Shown here in pieces: positions 9,673 to 19,859 of a DNA stretch of 36,622 nucleotides (its first letter is position 1; every line of letters starts with the position of its first letter). This DNA is from Chara braunii (taxonomy: Eukaryota > Streptophyta > Charophyceae > Charales > Characeae). The stretch spans positions 3,752,881-3,789,502 of the forward strand of contig BFEA01000010.1 of assembly GCA_003427395.1 (NCBI GenBank), written 5' to 3'. The notes under the pieces are model-generated. The model saw only the letters and a program-made list of their open reading frames with translations. It did not search any database and was not told where the DNA came from. Made by a program: the position numbers and the translations under genes.

Positions 9673-10304
9673 GACATCATTTAGTTTCACTTTAACATCA
9701 TATGTTCTGAATTGTTAGCATATTTGCAGGAATCATCACAATAATTACGTAATTTTGTTCCTTGACTATACTCTGTAATAAGTTCTGAGGGTTTTTTGAA
9801 TTTTAATATCATAGCTTTAATCCTGATAGTTTTTTCGATAATTACTTTTTGCTAACTAAATTGGTGGGAGTAGTCATCTGTTCATTGGGCGCAAGGGGAA
9901 GGGGAATAATTGTAATAATCTTTACTGCTGCCCTGCGCCCTTTTCAATGGGTCCTTTTCAGAAAATTCTGAGTTTATTCCTGGGCTGGATCGATTATTTT
10001 AGAAGGGCAGATCTGGGAGAGTTGGGTGGATAGGGAGCGCTATCCTGCAGGGGATTCACAAGGAGGGGGGTGAATGTCTCGAAGAGGGTAGAAGCGGAGT
10101 TGGGGGTTTGTCCTGTTTCTGGGGCTAGGGTGGTGGGAGGGGTCAACATCGTCCTCCGTGGAGGCAAAAACTGGCAAGGGGCGGCGAGGGCATGTTTTAG
10201 GAGGGAACTGCGTGTCCTTGAGGACAGGGGTGGAGGGGGTTGGTCCTATATTGGGGCCGAGGGAGAGTGGGACGCTCGTCTCGGCGGGGGCAGTGTAGGG
10301 CTGA

Positions 10305-10325
10305 GGGGGGGGGGGGGGGGGGGGG
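10305..10325. repeat. Run of 21 G
   Basis: An uninterrupted G run within a G-rich stretch. The exact length is likely to be unreliable in a short-read assembly. Confidence 0.9.
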
Positions 10326-10423
10326 TGATGTTCTTTTGAAGATTCCTAATCTTCCAGTCCAATTCTTGTTCGCCTCTTTGATCCTGCGTAGGGTGGTCGA
10401 AAATTCGGTGGCCTTTGAAGACC

Positions 10424-10650
10424 GATGCTGGAGCAACGATGGCCGGAGCCGGAGCCAGGTGGTGCAACTCTGTGACCTAGCTTAGTGGGGGCGTGAGGCC
10501 TAGTAGAGAGATCTGGGGGGCTGTTTGCGGGGGCAGTCTCAGTGGTCATCGAGGGTCGTAACTGAAGCAATGCTGGCCGGTGCTGGAGCAAGGTGGTGCA
10601 ACTCTGTAACCCAGCCTGATGGGAGCATGAAGCCTGGAAGAGCTTTGGTT
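10424..10650. repeat. Imperfect direct repeat, two copies about 134 bp apart
   Basis: GGTGGTGCAACTCTGT occurs near 10458 and again near 10592. Both copies are preceded by GCTGGAGCAA and followed by similar sequence containing AGCCT or GGCCT. A short GGAGCC insertion distinguishes the first copy. It is part of the hAT-type element interior. Confidence 0.65.
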
Positions 10651-10865
10651 CGTGCTGAAAACGGCCATGCTGGTGGTGGTCGAGGTGGATTGAATAGGTT
10701 TCACCTATCTGATTCGTGGTTGGGAGGCTTGTTGACACACAATTTCTGAATGTTTCTGAGTTTTCCTTTTCTTCAATTGTTCTTAGCCGAAGCCGGGTAA
10801 TGGCCCAGGTAGCTCATCCTTGTATTTTGATAAGGGACGCTGGGCCCGGTTCCCAGCCGTGTTGC

Positions 10866-10866
10866 N
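10866..10866. other. Single ambiguous base (N)
   Basis: One N followed by CCCC, inside the 2.45-kb element. It marks local assembly uncertainty. Confidence 0.95.
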
Positions 10867-11139
10867 CCCCACAAATAGATTGGAGCATCGTCTCTTTAAA
10901 AAAAAAAAAAAGATCTATTGTATTTCGCATGCGCAATATTTTTTTTTCTTTTCTTTTTTTTTTTTTATCATCCGGATTTTCGGATGATCCTACCCCCCGA
11001 TCATCCAACTACATAATCCGACCAGATTATTTGGCCAGATAACCCATGCTACTTAGGATAAATCTGATTGGCGGTTGTCACTTTGTTTCAGCCTCTGAAA
11101 AAGTTAGAGGACCAACCGAGGCCCGCTACTTTCCCACGC

Positions 11140-11161
11140 GGCAAAGGTACTAGTGGTTTAA
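11140..11161. repeat. Right arm of the 22-bp inverted repeat
   Basis: Partner of 8498-8519, in opposite orientation and matching 20 of 22 bases. It lies 76 bp from the target duplication, against 83 bp on the left. Confidence 0.75.
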
Positions 11162-11197
11162 CCCTTTCAACAGGCATATCACCACTAGAACAACAAC

Positions 11198-11285
11198 CAG
11201 ATTTTACCGAAGCCACATTGTCTGACTGTCAAGGAGACGAAACAATACAACAGCCAAGCTTGGCCAAAGCCACATTGCTTGGCTG
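11198..11285. repeat. Constant-loop hairpins, right part of the array (two copies)
   Basis: The first hairpin pairs 11198-11202 with 11220-11224 (one T-G pair) around the 17-nt loop TTTACCGAAGCCACATT. The second pairs 11251-11259 with 11277-11285, nine perfect base pairs, around TTGGCCAAAGCCACATT. The loops match those at 7.9-8.5 kb on the same strand, while the stems are unrelated to any stem there. They belong to the same locus, now split by the hAT-type insertion. Confidence 0.8.
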
Positions 11286-11389
11286 CAGGGGAAACATAAT
11301 AAACAAAAAGGACCCAAACAACGCAAGCAAAACCACCTTCCCCCAGTTCATCCCTCTTTGTGCGACTTCCAAGCAATAAATATAGATGA

Positions 11390-12390
11390 GATTAAATCAT
11401 GCACTCCTTTTAATCCAACTTTTAAAGTTCAGAATGAATAAACTCGTAGGAATACACTCCTAAATACACTCCTACATACACTCCATAGCAGTCAACAAAG
11501 AGAGGCGTTGTCGTACCAAATACCCTTTCAAGGGTATTTGCGTGTTTTCCGCAAGTCGCATCAGTGCGGCCTCGCCCGCTTGACGGCGCACGAGCGGGAG
11601 GTAGTTCAGGTCCTCGCCCGAGTGAGTGGCGTGCGCTGGGTGTTGACGGTAAGGTGCAATCATGCACAACCTGGGTGTGCGCAGCATCCCGGACCAGTGG
11701 AACGTGCGGCGTTTATTCTTACCTTTATTTATTTATTTATTTTGCTTTTATCGCTTTTGAAGTCTTAACTCGGTGAGCGGGTTTGAGACCGACGTCGGGA
11801 CCTGCTTCACCTAGGAGCACGCTTGTTTTATTATTCTGGTGGGCCCGCCCGAATTTTTGCATTTTCGGGATGCTGGCGAAATTCCTCTATCCTGCCCGTC
11901 TTGAAACACGGACCGAGGAGTTCAACGTGCATGCGAGCCGGTGGGTGATTAGCCCACGAGGCGGAAGAAAACTGAGTGGCGGGAACCCTCTACAGGGGCA
12001 CATAGTCCGCCACCCACCATCTGTTGTGAGAGTCATGAGTGTGAGCATGCCCGTCAGGGCCCGAAGATGGTGTACTATGCTTGAGTTGGGCGGGGCGAGT
12101 GGGGCGCCGGTGGGAGGCAGCCACACACTGGGCTGTGTGACAAAGTTGTCCTAACAGAAGTCCCCATGGGACACTTCCTTGTTCTGACTTGAAGCCCCAC
12201 TTGAAAAGTTGCCACAAGAAGAAGAACAGTAGGAAGTGGACGAGGGCAAGGGAGAAGAAGGGTGGAGTAAAAGAGAGGAGAAGTATTCAGGAGTAGAGAG
12301 GAAGGAAAAAGTTGACGAAGGAAAGGCGACGTGAAAGATTCAAGAGCGAGATTGAGAAGAAGTTGACGCCGAGACGTACCCGGCCATATT
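11390..12390. other. Non-coding, two minor structures only
   Basis: No credible gene. At 11452-11487 the 12-mer ATACACTCCTAA or ATACACTCCTAC is repeated about three times. At 11517-11540 there is a perfect hairpin with 11-bp arms (CAAATACCCTT) and a 2-nt loop. The rest is moderately GC-rich unique sequence. Confidence 0.5.
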
Positions 12391-13510
12391 CTAGTGGCAG
12401 ATTCATTCTCATTTTGCACATCTATGAAGTAATTGGGCAGGGCCCATAAGCCGCGCACTTCAACTTGTTCGCCTTGACAGATTCATTGTGGTCTTCGTTG
12501 CGATCGTTTTGATCACCCCCTCGACGTGGCGGTCCTCAAAACCGTGGTGTTCGATCGTTTACCGTGAGAATCCTCATTCGTTGCAATGTCGCTCGTTCAC
12601 CACGGCTGCGTTCCGTCCGATCAGTTGTGCCCATAATCTTTACCCCGCTGAATGAACCGGGTCGGGCTCACAGCCAGGTGTATTCATGCGCTGAGGATAG
12701 CCAGTGCACGCAGAGAGAGTGAGGGAAGAAGGATGCTGCGAGCATCATAGAGGGATAAGGGGTCACTGTAGGCGAGGAAGTAGAATGGGAGATGGAAAAG
12801 GGAGAAGGTAAGTATAGAGGAGAGAGCGGTCGGAGGAGAGGGAAAGGGAAGTGACGAAGGGTGTACCTCACTTGTGTGTGTTGTTGCCCTTGTGGATCCA
12901 AGGGTGCAGGGAAGTGTCGAGTGTAATGAATCTTCGCGAGTCTTAGCGGAAGATTCATTCTCATTTGGTGAGTAGTGAGGTATAACGCGGGATCATGGTC
13001 GTGCTTACCTTCCAGTCGCCAATGCTCTTCATGAGCGTGGTGATCGACCTCTTCGTCGTGCTCGTTGCCTTGGTTCCTCGTCTCCTGGATGTTTGCTCAT
13101 CGCGGGGTTGTGGCCAGCAGACAATGCAACTGGCCGTGTCTTACATATGTTGATGTATCTTTCCATGAGCTAGTGGAAGATTCACTCTCATTTTGCACAT
13201 TTGGTAGGGAAGTCGAACTGACTCCAACAGCAGGCGCACGCGATTTGTCATAACTTGCCAGCATACGGGATGTAATCGATAGGATTGTGGGTCTGCTCGT
13301 CTCCACTATCGCGGTGACTGGGCTGTCTCTTTTTCGCACCCATCGTACTGGCAGTGGTCGCCACCAAAGAGGCTGTAGCTGGTTGTTGCGCTGCTCATGG
13401 TGGCCGTCTCATACGTACTACGCTCCCCCTCCGGGGGCGACGAATGAATTGAGTGTACCTGACCATGTCCTAGCGGAAAGTACATTTTTATTTTTGCACG
13501 TTTTATAAGT
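12390..13510. repeat. Four dispersed copies of a ~30-bp motif
   Basis: The motif AGATTCATTCTCATTTTGCA and variants occur near 12399, 12951, 13182 and (most diverged) 13478. Three of the four are preceded by CTAGTGG, TTAGCGG or CTAGCGG; all four are followed by a downstream AGT or GTAG stretch. Spacing is uneven (about 550, 230 and 300 bp). Read on the minus strand, three copies give NVQNESES-like peptides, but the surrounding frames are full of stops. I treat it as an old repeat family with unknown role. Confidence 0.55.
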
Positions 13511-13599
13511 GGCGTAGCAGTGTTGTCTCTCGAGGATCACTGTGCTTATTGCTGTCATAAAAATCTCGGTGTGTGTCATCACTGAAACTCATCGCTAGG

Positions 13600-15000
13600 G
13601 ATCACCTTGGTAGGTATACACTATTATTTCTAATCAATTTCAATTGAATACAAAAAAAATAATTTTATTTATAAAAAATCCACTTTTCTAGCCTCAGACC
13701 CTCGGGGAAGGTTCAGTAGGTCCGCCCGAACCCTGGTTACCCCAACTTCCGTTTCTCTTCCCTCTCTAGGGAATTTTTTTGTATTTTTCTATTATAATTC
13801 AAAGAAAATATATTTAATCAGGATAAACCCCCTCTTCTTTCTTATATGTATTAAGGTCTAATATATCTATAAATTCGCTGAGTTTGAATTTTTTTTTGGG
13901 TTAAGGGTTAATTTAGGGAATTTATCAAAATTTCAGCAGCACTTCGCCTCCGCCCGTTGGGATGGGGTTCGGCCAAGGCCCACCACAAACGCTGCCGGAA
14001 GGGAAAAATAAGAGGAATAATGAAAAAATGGTAAACCGTTTTTTACTGGATTTTAAATTATTTTTGGTTAATTAATTAGCAAAAATTCAGATAAAATAGG
14101 AAATTTTGAAAATTTTTTGGCAGCAGTTCCCCTCCCCCCGTGGGGATGGGGTTCGGGACAATTACCCCTTGATCCGATGCGAAAAGGAATCTGCGGAGCA
14201 ATTTTAAACAATTAAAATTGGAAAATACTATTTTAAATATTTTCCACTAATTTTAATCAATAGAATAAATACAAATACTGAAAAGTACAAAATTTGGTGA
14301 GCACCTTCTAAATTCTGGTTTTACTATAATATTAGGGGTTGCGCTCGTTTCCTAAAGTCCTAATTAGGGTTTTGCCCAATTAGGGTTTCCCCTAATTAGG
14401 GTTTTCCCAGTTAGGGTTTTAGGATCTTGCGTGCGCTCGCACGCTCTCCTCAAACCCCGTATTGACGTACAAAATTTTTCGGTAGGCTCTACTAGGTTTT
14501 TAGAAAGAACCTATCGGATTAATTTTCTTTATTTCCTTTTCTTTTAATTTTAATCAATATTACAAAGAAAATCAAAAATTTCCCTTAATTTCTTCCCTTC
14601 TTCTTATCTGTTGGGGCTTGCCGTTTCCACAAACGGCGCCCGTTTTTCCCGACTAAAGTCTCAAAATGTCGGGAAAATTTTACCTGTCAACTTTGGTCCA
14701 AGGGGCTTTCCCCAAATTTCGCTTCTTTTCTCCGTAAATAAAATAAAAAGAAATTCGTGATTTTCTTAATTTTAATTAGAAAAATATTTAAAATTCCATA
14801 TATCCTTTTCTAGCCTTTAAAATTTTTCAAGAAATGTCTCAAAACGTTCGCCTCGTCGAGAGGACGAACACGAGGCGAACGTTGACCCCAGTGCTGTCCA
14901 CGCGAAAACGTGAGGATCGGGAGATATTCCAAAAAAACTAATTAAAAAATTATGAAAAATAAAACTAATCAAGAAAACAGACTAATTAGTGCTTTGATTA
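13600..15000. other. AT-rich block studded with GC-rich hairpins
   Basis: No gene is seen. Long AT-rich stretches alternate with short GC-rich hairpins: 14429-14444 (7-bp arms, 2-nt loop), 14614-14641 (GCCGTTT arms with an outer GGGC/GCCC pair) and 14843-14883 (perfect 14-bp arms, 13-nt loop). A GC-rich segment ending GGGATGGGGTTCGG occurs twice (13935-13972 and 14121-14156). At about 14360-14424 a 16-17 bp unit AATTAGGGTTTTCCCC is repeated about four times. The texture recalls organelle intergenic DNA of some algae, but I see no organelle gene that would prove a transfer. Confidence 0.55.
14843..14883. repeat. Perfect 14-bp-arm hairpin
   Basis: Arms AACGTTCGCCTCGT and ACGAGGCGAACGTT enclose 13 nt. 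It is the strongest simple hairpin in the AT-rich block. Confidence 0.85.
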
Positions 15001-16080
15001 CTCAGCACGTGCACCCCCGTTGGTTGGGGTAGGCCGCGGCCTTAGGGGTGCAATCCTCTCCTTGGCAACGGCGCCAAGGTTGTGAGGAAACCCGGGGAGG
15101 GGCGCCAACTGTTCGCTGAAGCCAAGGGCTACGGCGCCTGTCACTCGCCGCGCCCGCTTCCGAGGTCCTCAGCGACCAGCAGGGTTGCTCGGATTGCACA
15201 GCCTGTCACACCCCTTTCCACATATGAGTACCATGTACCATCATCAGAGCACGAATTTAATCCAAGTTACTCTGTTCAATTTAATATTAGCCTCCCTCAG
15301 TCCAGTTAAGATTCCAGATCTAGTCTGATCTGGGGGGGGGGGTTATGTCTTTCTCCAGTTCAGTCTTTTATAAATAGAAAGAAGGGCAATAAGACAAACG
15401 CCAAAAAGGGGGGGGAGTATTATGCAGTGCATGATAGAGCCTGTTTAACAAAAGGGGCAGTTGTGGATGGGCAGCAAGGAATCGATCACGAGGTCTGAGT
15501 TGTACTGTTTGTCCAAGAGGCTCCAAAGGCCTTCGATTGCGCTTAGAGATAGATGAGTAGCTGCCTGATCTGCTGCGGAACACGGAACCAGGAGCAATGA
15601 CCTTACTCAATGGTTGAACAATCTGTTGCCGAGCTTGGGAAGCAGGATTAATAATCTCATTAGCTAATTCACAGGTTGGTGTTAGATTGGTTGCAGGATA
15701 GGAATTGTAAATACATTCGCAAATTGGGTTTTGATGGGATGACCTTTCAAAAAGTTGGGAAACAGAGCCCTTGCCTCGCTGCCCCTCACGTCTTCCCCTC
15801 AAGTCCAAACAGACTCCTCTTACCCCTTACCTCTCGAACTCGCTCGTTCTACAGAGCCTTCCAATCAACCCCTCCTTAATAGTCCTTGCTCACACACAGA
15901 CATGTTCCAGAACGGGCGAGTTAATAGTTATAATAATAATAATAATAATGAAACAGAACGCTCTGATCCTCTCGCCCAGACTGCACGAGTCGCGGTCACG
16001 CGTCCGGTTGGGGTGTCCCAACTTACGCCTGAGTACGAGTTACTCTCTCTCTTACCTCTTTCCCGGTCTGGTTGAAGGAG
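15000..16080. other. Non-coding; (TAA)n at 15929-15949
   Basis: No family-like protein frame. One short TAA microsatellite is present, together with G runs near 15332 and 15408 and a hairpin around 15060-15080 (CCTTGGC with GCCAAGG). Confidence 0.45.
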
Positions 16081-16365
16081 CAGTTTCCACTTGTGGCGGG
16101 AACACCAGACTGATTGTCACTCGATTGCGACGTCACCTTTAAAAGATCAGTTCCTGTTGGACAACGAGATCACCATTCTGTTTGTCACTCGATTGCGCCG
16201 TCACTTTGAAAAGGGCCAGTTCCCGCTCGCTAATAGCGAGATCACTACATTAGGACTTGATTGACTGACCATTCGAAAAGAAAACGGAGTTACCGCCCTG
16301 CTGTGAACAGCCACATTGATAGATCACAGAAGGGAACCGCTCCCGCTGGCAGCGGGCTCGCTAGG
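16080..16365. repeat. Repeated hairpin-bearing unit, 3 to 4 copies
   Basis: TGTCACTCGATTGCG..GTCAC occurs at 16114 and 16183 (period 69 bp). Each copy is preceded by a CAGTTCC or CAGTTTCC segment carrying a short inverted repeat, then AGATCAC or an equivalent. Later units keep the frame but change the stem: CTCGCT with AGCGAG (about 16218-16232) and CCCGCT with AGCGGG (about 16342-16357). Another hairpin, CTGTGA (16301-16306) with TCACAG (16324-16329), also encloses 17 nt and contains AGCCACATTG. The block directly precedes the GC-motif element. Confidence 0.5.
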
Positions 16366-16790
16366 TAACCTGTTTAGCAGAGACCGCCCAGCTCAGAAAT
16401 TTTGGTCCAATCCGCCGTGGGAGAGCTCGGTTGCCCGATCAGCGGGAAGACTCGATTAGCTGGCCTCTGGGGGGGATGTAAATAACTAGTTCTTGCGGTG
16501 GTGGAGATCCTCAGTTCCGTGTTCAACGAAAGTGAGGCAACTGGTTTCGACCGCAACTGGGAAGCCCGATTCGTCGCAGAGCGAAACCGAAGTGACTTGC
16601 CTCGCCAGCCAGCAAAAAAAAGCTTGATTGGGAGTTCAGGGATCAGATCGACACGGCTAGAGCACTCTCAATGGATTGCATCCGAAGGGCGGAAACCTAC
16701 GAAACACCCGCGGACGCGTCCGCGGGGTCGAGCTCGGATCGCGGACCCAAATGGGTCCGCATCCGCGGCCTACCTCGTCCGCACCGCGGA

Positions 16791-17709
16791 NNNNNNNNNN
16801 NNNNNNNNNNNNNNNNNNNNNNNNNNNNNNNNNNNNNNNNNNNNNNNNNNNNNNNNNNNNNNNNNNNNNNNNNNNNNNNNNNNNNNNNNNNNNNNNNNNN
16901 NNNNNNNNNNNNNNNNNNNNNNNNNNNNNNNNNNNNNNNNNNNNNNNNNNNNNNNNNNNNNNNNNNNNNNNNNNNNNNNNNNNNNNNNNNNNNNNNNNNN
17001 NNNNNNNNNNNNNNNNNNNNNNNNNNNNNNNNNNNNNNNNNNNNNNNNNNNNNNNNNNNNNNNNNNNNNNNNNNNNNNNNNNNNNNNNNNNNNNNNNNNN
17101 NNNNNNNNNNNNNNNNNNNNNNNNNNNNNNNNNNNNNNNNNNNNNNNNNNNNNNNNNNNNNNNNNNNNNNNNNNNNNNNNNNNNNNNNNNNNNNNNNNNN
17201 NNNNNNNNNNNNNNNNNNNNNNNNNNNNNNNNNNNNNNNNNNNNNNNNNNNNNNNNNNNNNNNNNNNNNNNNNNNNNNNNNNNNNNNNNNNNNNNNNNNN
17301 NNNNNNNNNNNNNNNNNNNNNNNNNNNNNNNNNNNNNNNNNNNNNNNNNNNNNNNNNNNNNNNNNNNNNNNNNNNNNNNNNNNNNNNNNNNNNNNNNNNN
17401 NNNNNNNNNNNNNNNNNNNNNNNNNNNNNNNNNNNNNNNNNNNNNNNNNNNNNNNNNNNNNNNNNNNNNNNNNNNNNNNNNNNNNNNNNNNNNNNNNNNN
17501 NNNNNNNNNNNNNNNNNNNNNNNNNNNNNNNNNNNNNNNNNNNNNNNNNNNNNNNNNNNNNNNNNNNNNNNNNNNNNNNNNNNNNNNNNNNNNNNNNNNN
17601 NNNNNNNNNNNNNNNNNNNNNNNNNNNNNNNNNNNNNNNNNNNNNNNNNNNNNNNNNNNNNNNNNNNNNNNNNNNNNNNNNNNNNNNNNNNNNNNNNNNN
17701 NNNNNNNNN
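16791..17709. other. Assembly gap (919 N)
   Basis: Unknown sequence. Any reading frame that crosses it is meaningless. Confidence 0.99.
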
Positions 17710-17717
17710 AAAAAAAA

Positions 17718-17757
<40 letters not shown>

Positions 17758-17775
17758 GCGTTTTTTTTTTTTTTT
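17710..17775. repeat. A run, CGCG, T run
   Basis: A long A run with one C is joined by CGCG to a 15-base T run, forming a near-perfect palindrome at the gap edge. Homopolymer lengths are unreliable. Confidence 0.8.
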
Positions 17776-18023
17776 CAATTTCGTTCGATTTCGCCCAAAC
17801 CCCCCCATCCAAAAGTTGATCTTTTTCAGTTTTTTTTGTGTGGTGGGGTGGGGCCGGAGATGCACCGCCACGTGGCATCTTCCGAATGTCGAAAGCTGCT
17901 CCCCTGTGGCCGCCATGTGGCTCCAAAGCCGCACGTCCGCGCGGACGCGTCCGCGGGGTCAGCGGACTGGCCGCGTCCGCGAACTTGGCCGCGGATGGCC
18001 GCCGCCAAGGGGGATTCGTAGGT

Positions 18024-18880
18024 GGAAACAACTTACCGTGATCGCGTCTCGTTAGTACCTGTCCCACAACCGGTGTATTCAGCGGGATCAGAAATGTTAG
18101 TCGAACTCGCTTCCTTCCTCTCTCTCTACCTCTTTCTCTTTTGCGCGGTCTCACTCCATCTCTCTCTCCCTTAGTCTCCCTCTTCTCTTGGTCCAATCAC
18201 CGTTCAATCACTCCTTCACTTGCTCAGATTATCGCGTGTGATCAACTTACGAGCGTAGTTCAGTCTGCACCGAGTCTCTCAATCAAGCGAGCACCCCTAC
18301 TTTGTGGATTTGCCCAATCACACACTCAGCGCAGCGTTGTGTACAAACTCGTTACATCATCCTTCCGTGGCTTCTCTCACGGTTTTGTCTGGCACCTTGG
18401 CCCTCCTCCCTAGCGCGAACCAGAGTTGAGATGAACCAGCTCAGACCGCCGCCCAGCAGAGGTTCGCGGGCCAGGTTCGCCTCCACGTACTCCATTCGAA
18501 TCCCCTCTTCGCTCAGATCAATCCCCCCTTCTCTCTGAGATGGGTGCGGCGAACGCAAGGCATGCAGGAAACCCCATTCCCCTGCCGAACGGCTCGTTTC
18601 CGTCCGCCTTCAATGTGGACTGCGTACACCTCGCTCGCTTCCCTCGTGCACACTCGGAATCTGTTTTTCTCCCCCTTGTTTTTTTTATCCGACTGGTCTG
18701 ACTATATCTCCGTAAGGCCAGAGGCTCCCGGGCCTCACGGTGCGACGACATCATTAATCTCTTGCAATTTTCAGGCCCGGTACCAGACCTGTAGGAACAG
18801 CAGAAAACGCAGCAGCATCGATTATACGCCCCGTGCCGCCGAGTGTCCCCCCAATTATTGTCCATCCGTCCAGGCTGCAG
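18024..18880. other. Non-coding; hairpin at 18710-18740
   Basis: Pyrimidine-rich sequence without a credible gene. The hairpin pairs CCGTAAGGCC with GGCCTCACGG (9 of 10, the remaining pair A-C) around 11 nt. Confidence 0.4.
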
Positions 18881-19850
18881 CAGCCAGTCCCGTACCAATA
18901 CCAAAAACACCACAGTGGAGTGAGCCTTGACAGTCCCGGACCAGACTAGTCGTCGCACCATCGTGAAACCAGCAATTGTACCGAGGGCCCAACGATGAAC
19001 CAAAGCAAAATAGCTTGCCAAACCGTGGTAGAGCCAGTCAGAGTGAAACCCGTAAATCGAGGCAAGCAGCAGGAGTTACAGCGCTGCTCGAATGCTTCGA
19101 CACTCGATCATTGTTCTTGTGCCAGATCAGCGCCCCTGCAAAACAGCTGCCGAGTTGCAATACTAATGCCGAGCTAGGCCCATACCGACATACAGTGGGG
19201 AAATTACATCAAAGAGTAACACAAGTGGCCTACCATGCTGCGCCATTCCAGTTCCAGCAGCCTATATTAGAGTCAGACCAATTGCTGCTCAAGAATAATA
19301 GGACCAGCCAGGCGCGTTTTGAAAAACGCACAGTAAATCAAAAGTGACACTACAGTAAACCTATCAAGGATTACCCGCGTCGAGCTGTCCAGTACCGTAC
19401 CTGCTCATAACCAATGAACAGATGTTGCCGCCTCAGTGCCCGTACCAATCCTTTCAGCATCAAACTCTAGTAGCCTGCACCAACCCCAGGGCGAATACCA
19501 CACGATGCAGCGAGCGCTATCAGTTCCGTACCTGTTCTGAACCTGCGTATCGTGCCCGTCCCGAGCCAGCAGTCGTATCAGGCCAATATGGTACCGTACC
19601 AATGCCGAACCAAAACTGAATCTGAGACAACCATCTCCAACTGCAGTGGCCATACCGATGCCGAACCAATGTCGAACCTGAAACATGTCGAATACCGTAC
19701 AATGCCGCAGTACCGTGATAGTACTGAACCTGTCCCGAGCCAGAGTGTCGTGCCCGAACCGAACCAACGGTCACACCGAAGCAGCAAAGTCGAGTGGCAC
19801 AATCAAAGTATCAGGGCGGTAACACCACGCCGACCACCGAACCCGCTCTC
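18880..19850. repeat. Region dense in CCGTACC / CCGAACC motifs
   Basis: Short variants of ACCGTACC and CCGAACC recur about every 10-12 bp, most densely at 19380-19790. The long minus-strand frames here are by-products of this composition. The pattern resembles the motif clusters inside the ends of the transposon-like elements in this window, but is much longer. I found no terminal repeats or duplication. Confidence 0.5.
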
Positions 19851-19859
19851 ATAACACAG

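Larger units (their letters stand above)
8610..11056. mobile_element. Non-autonomous hAT-type DNA transposon, about 2.45 kb
   Basis: The 8-mer GATAAATC occurs immediately outside both ends (8602-8609 and 11057-11064), the target duplication length of hAT elements. The ends form terminal inverted repeats: left ATAAGTAGCA and right (reverse complement) CTAAGTAGCA, with a second matching block TATCTGGC about 12 bp further in. Clustered ATCCGG/CCGGAT motifs lie inside both ends (about 8648-8690 and 10968-11010), as expected for subterminal transposase-binding sites. No transposase frame is seen inside. The interior holds an ATC-type microsatellite, a G run, an imperfect direct repeat and A/T runs. 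It has been inserted into the hairpin array. Family assignment rests on TIR form and duplication length. Confidence 0.8.
16695..18023. mobile_element. Candidate DNA transposon with GCGGAC/GTCCGC motif clusters, containing the gap
   Basis: The ends carry the inverted 9-mer ACCTACGAA (16695-16703) and TTCGTAGGT (18015-18023). Inside each end is a dense cluster of GCGGAC and GTCCGC, including the palindrome CCGCGGACGCGTCCGCGG at 16708-16725 and the same core at 17940-17955. The middle is a 919-bp gap followed by a long A run, CGCG and a T run. Flanks share only GGAAAC, so no clean 8-bp duplication is visible. The architecture matches the hAT-type elements elsewhere in the window, but the family is not established. 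The clusters and homopolymers probably caused the assembly gap. Confidence 0.5.

Noticed and set aside
10346-10738. 130-codon minus-strand frame inside the hAT-type element
   Set aside because: His/Pro/Ser-rich reading of G-rich direct repeats; no transposase motif.
14360-14424. Telomere-like sequence (TTAGGGTTTT)
   Set aside because: The unit is 16-17 bp with AATT and CCCC, not a run of TTTAGGG, and there are only about four copies.
16498-18196. Open frames of 300-500 codons across the N gap
   Set aside because: Most of their length is unknown bases; the real flanking codons are low-complexity and have no family resemblance.
18518-19021. 167-codon minus-strand frame as a gene
   Set aside because: No recognisable motif, unusual composition, and part of it overlaps the ACCG-motif region.
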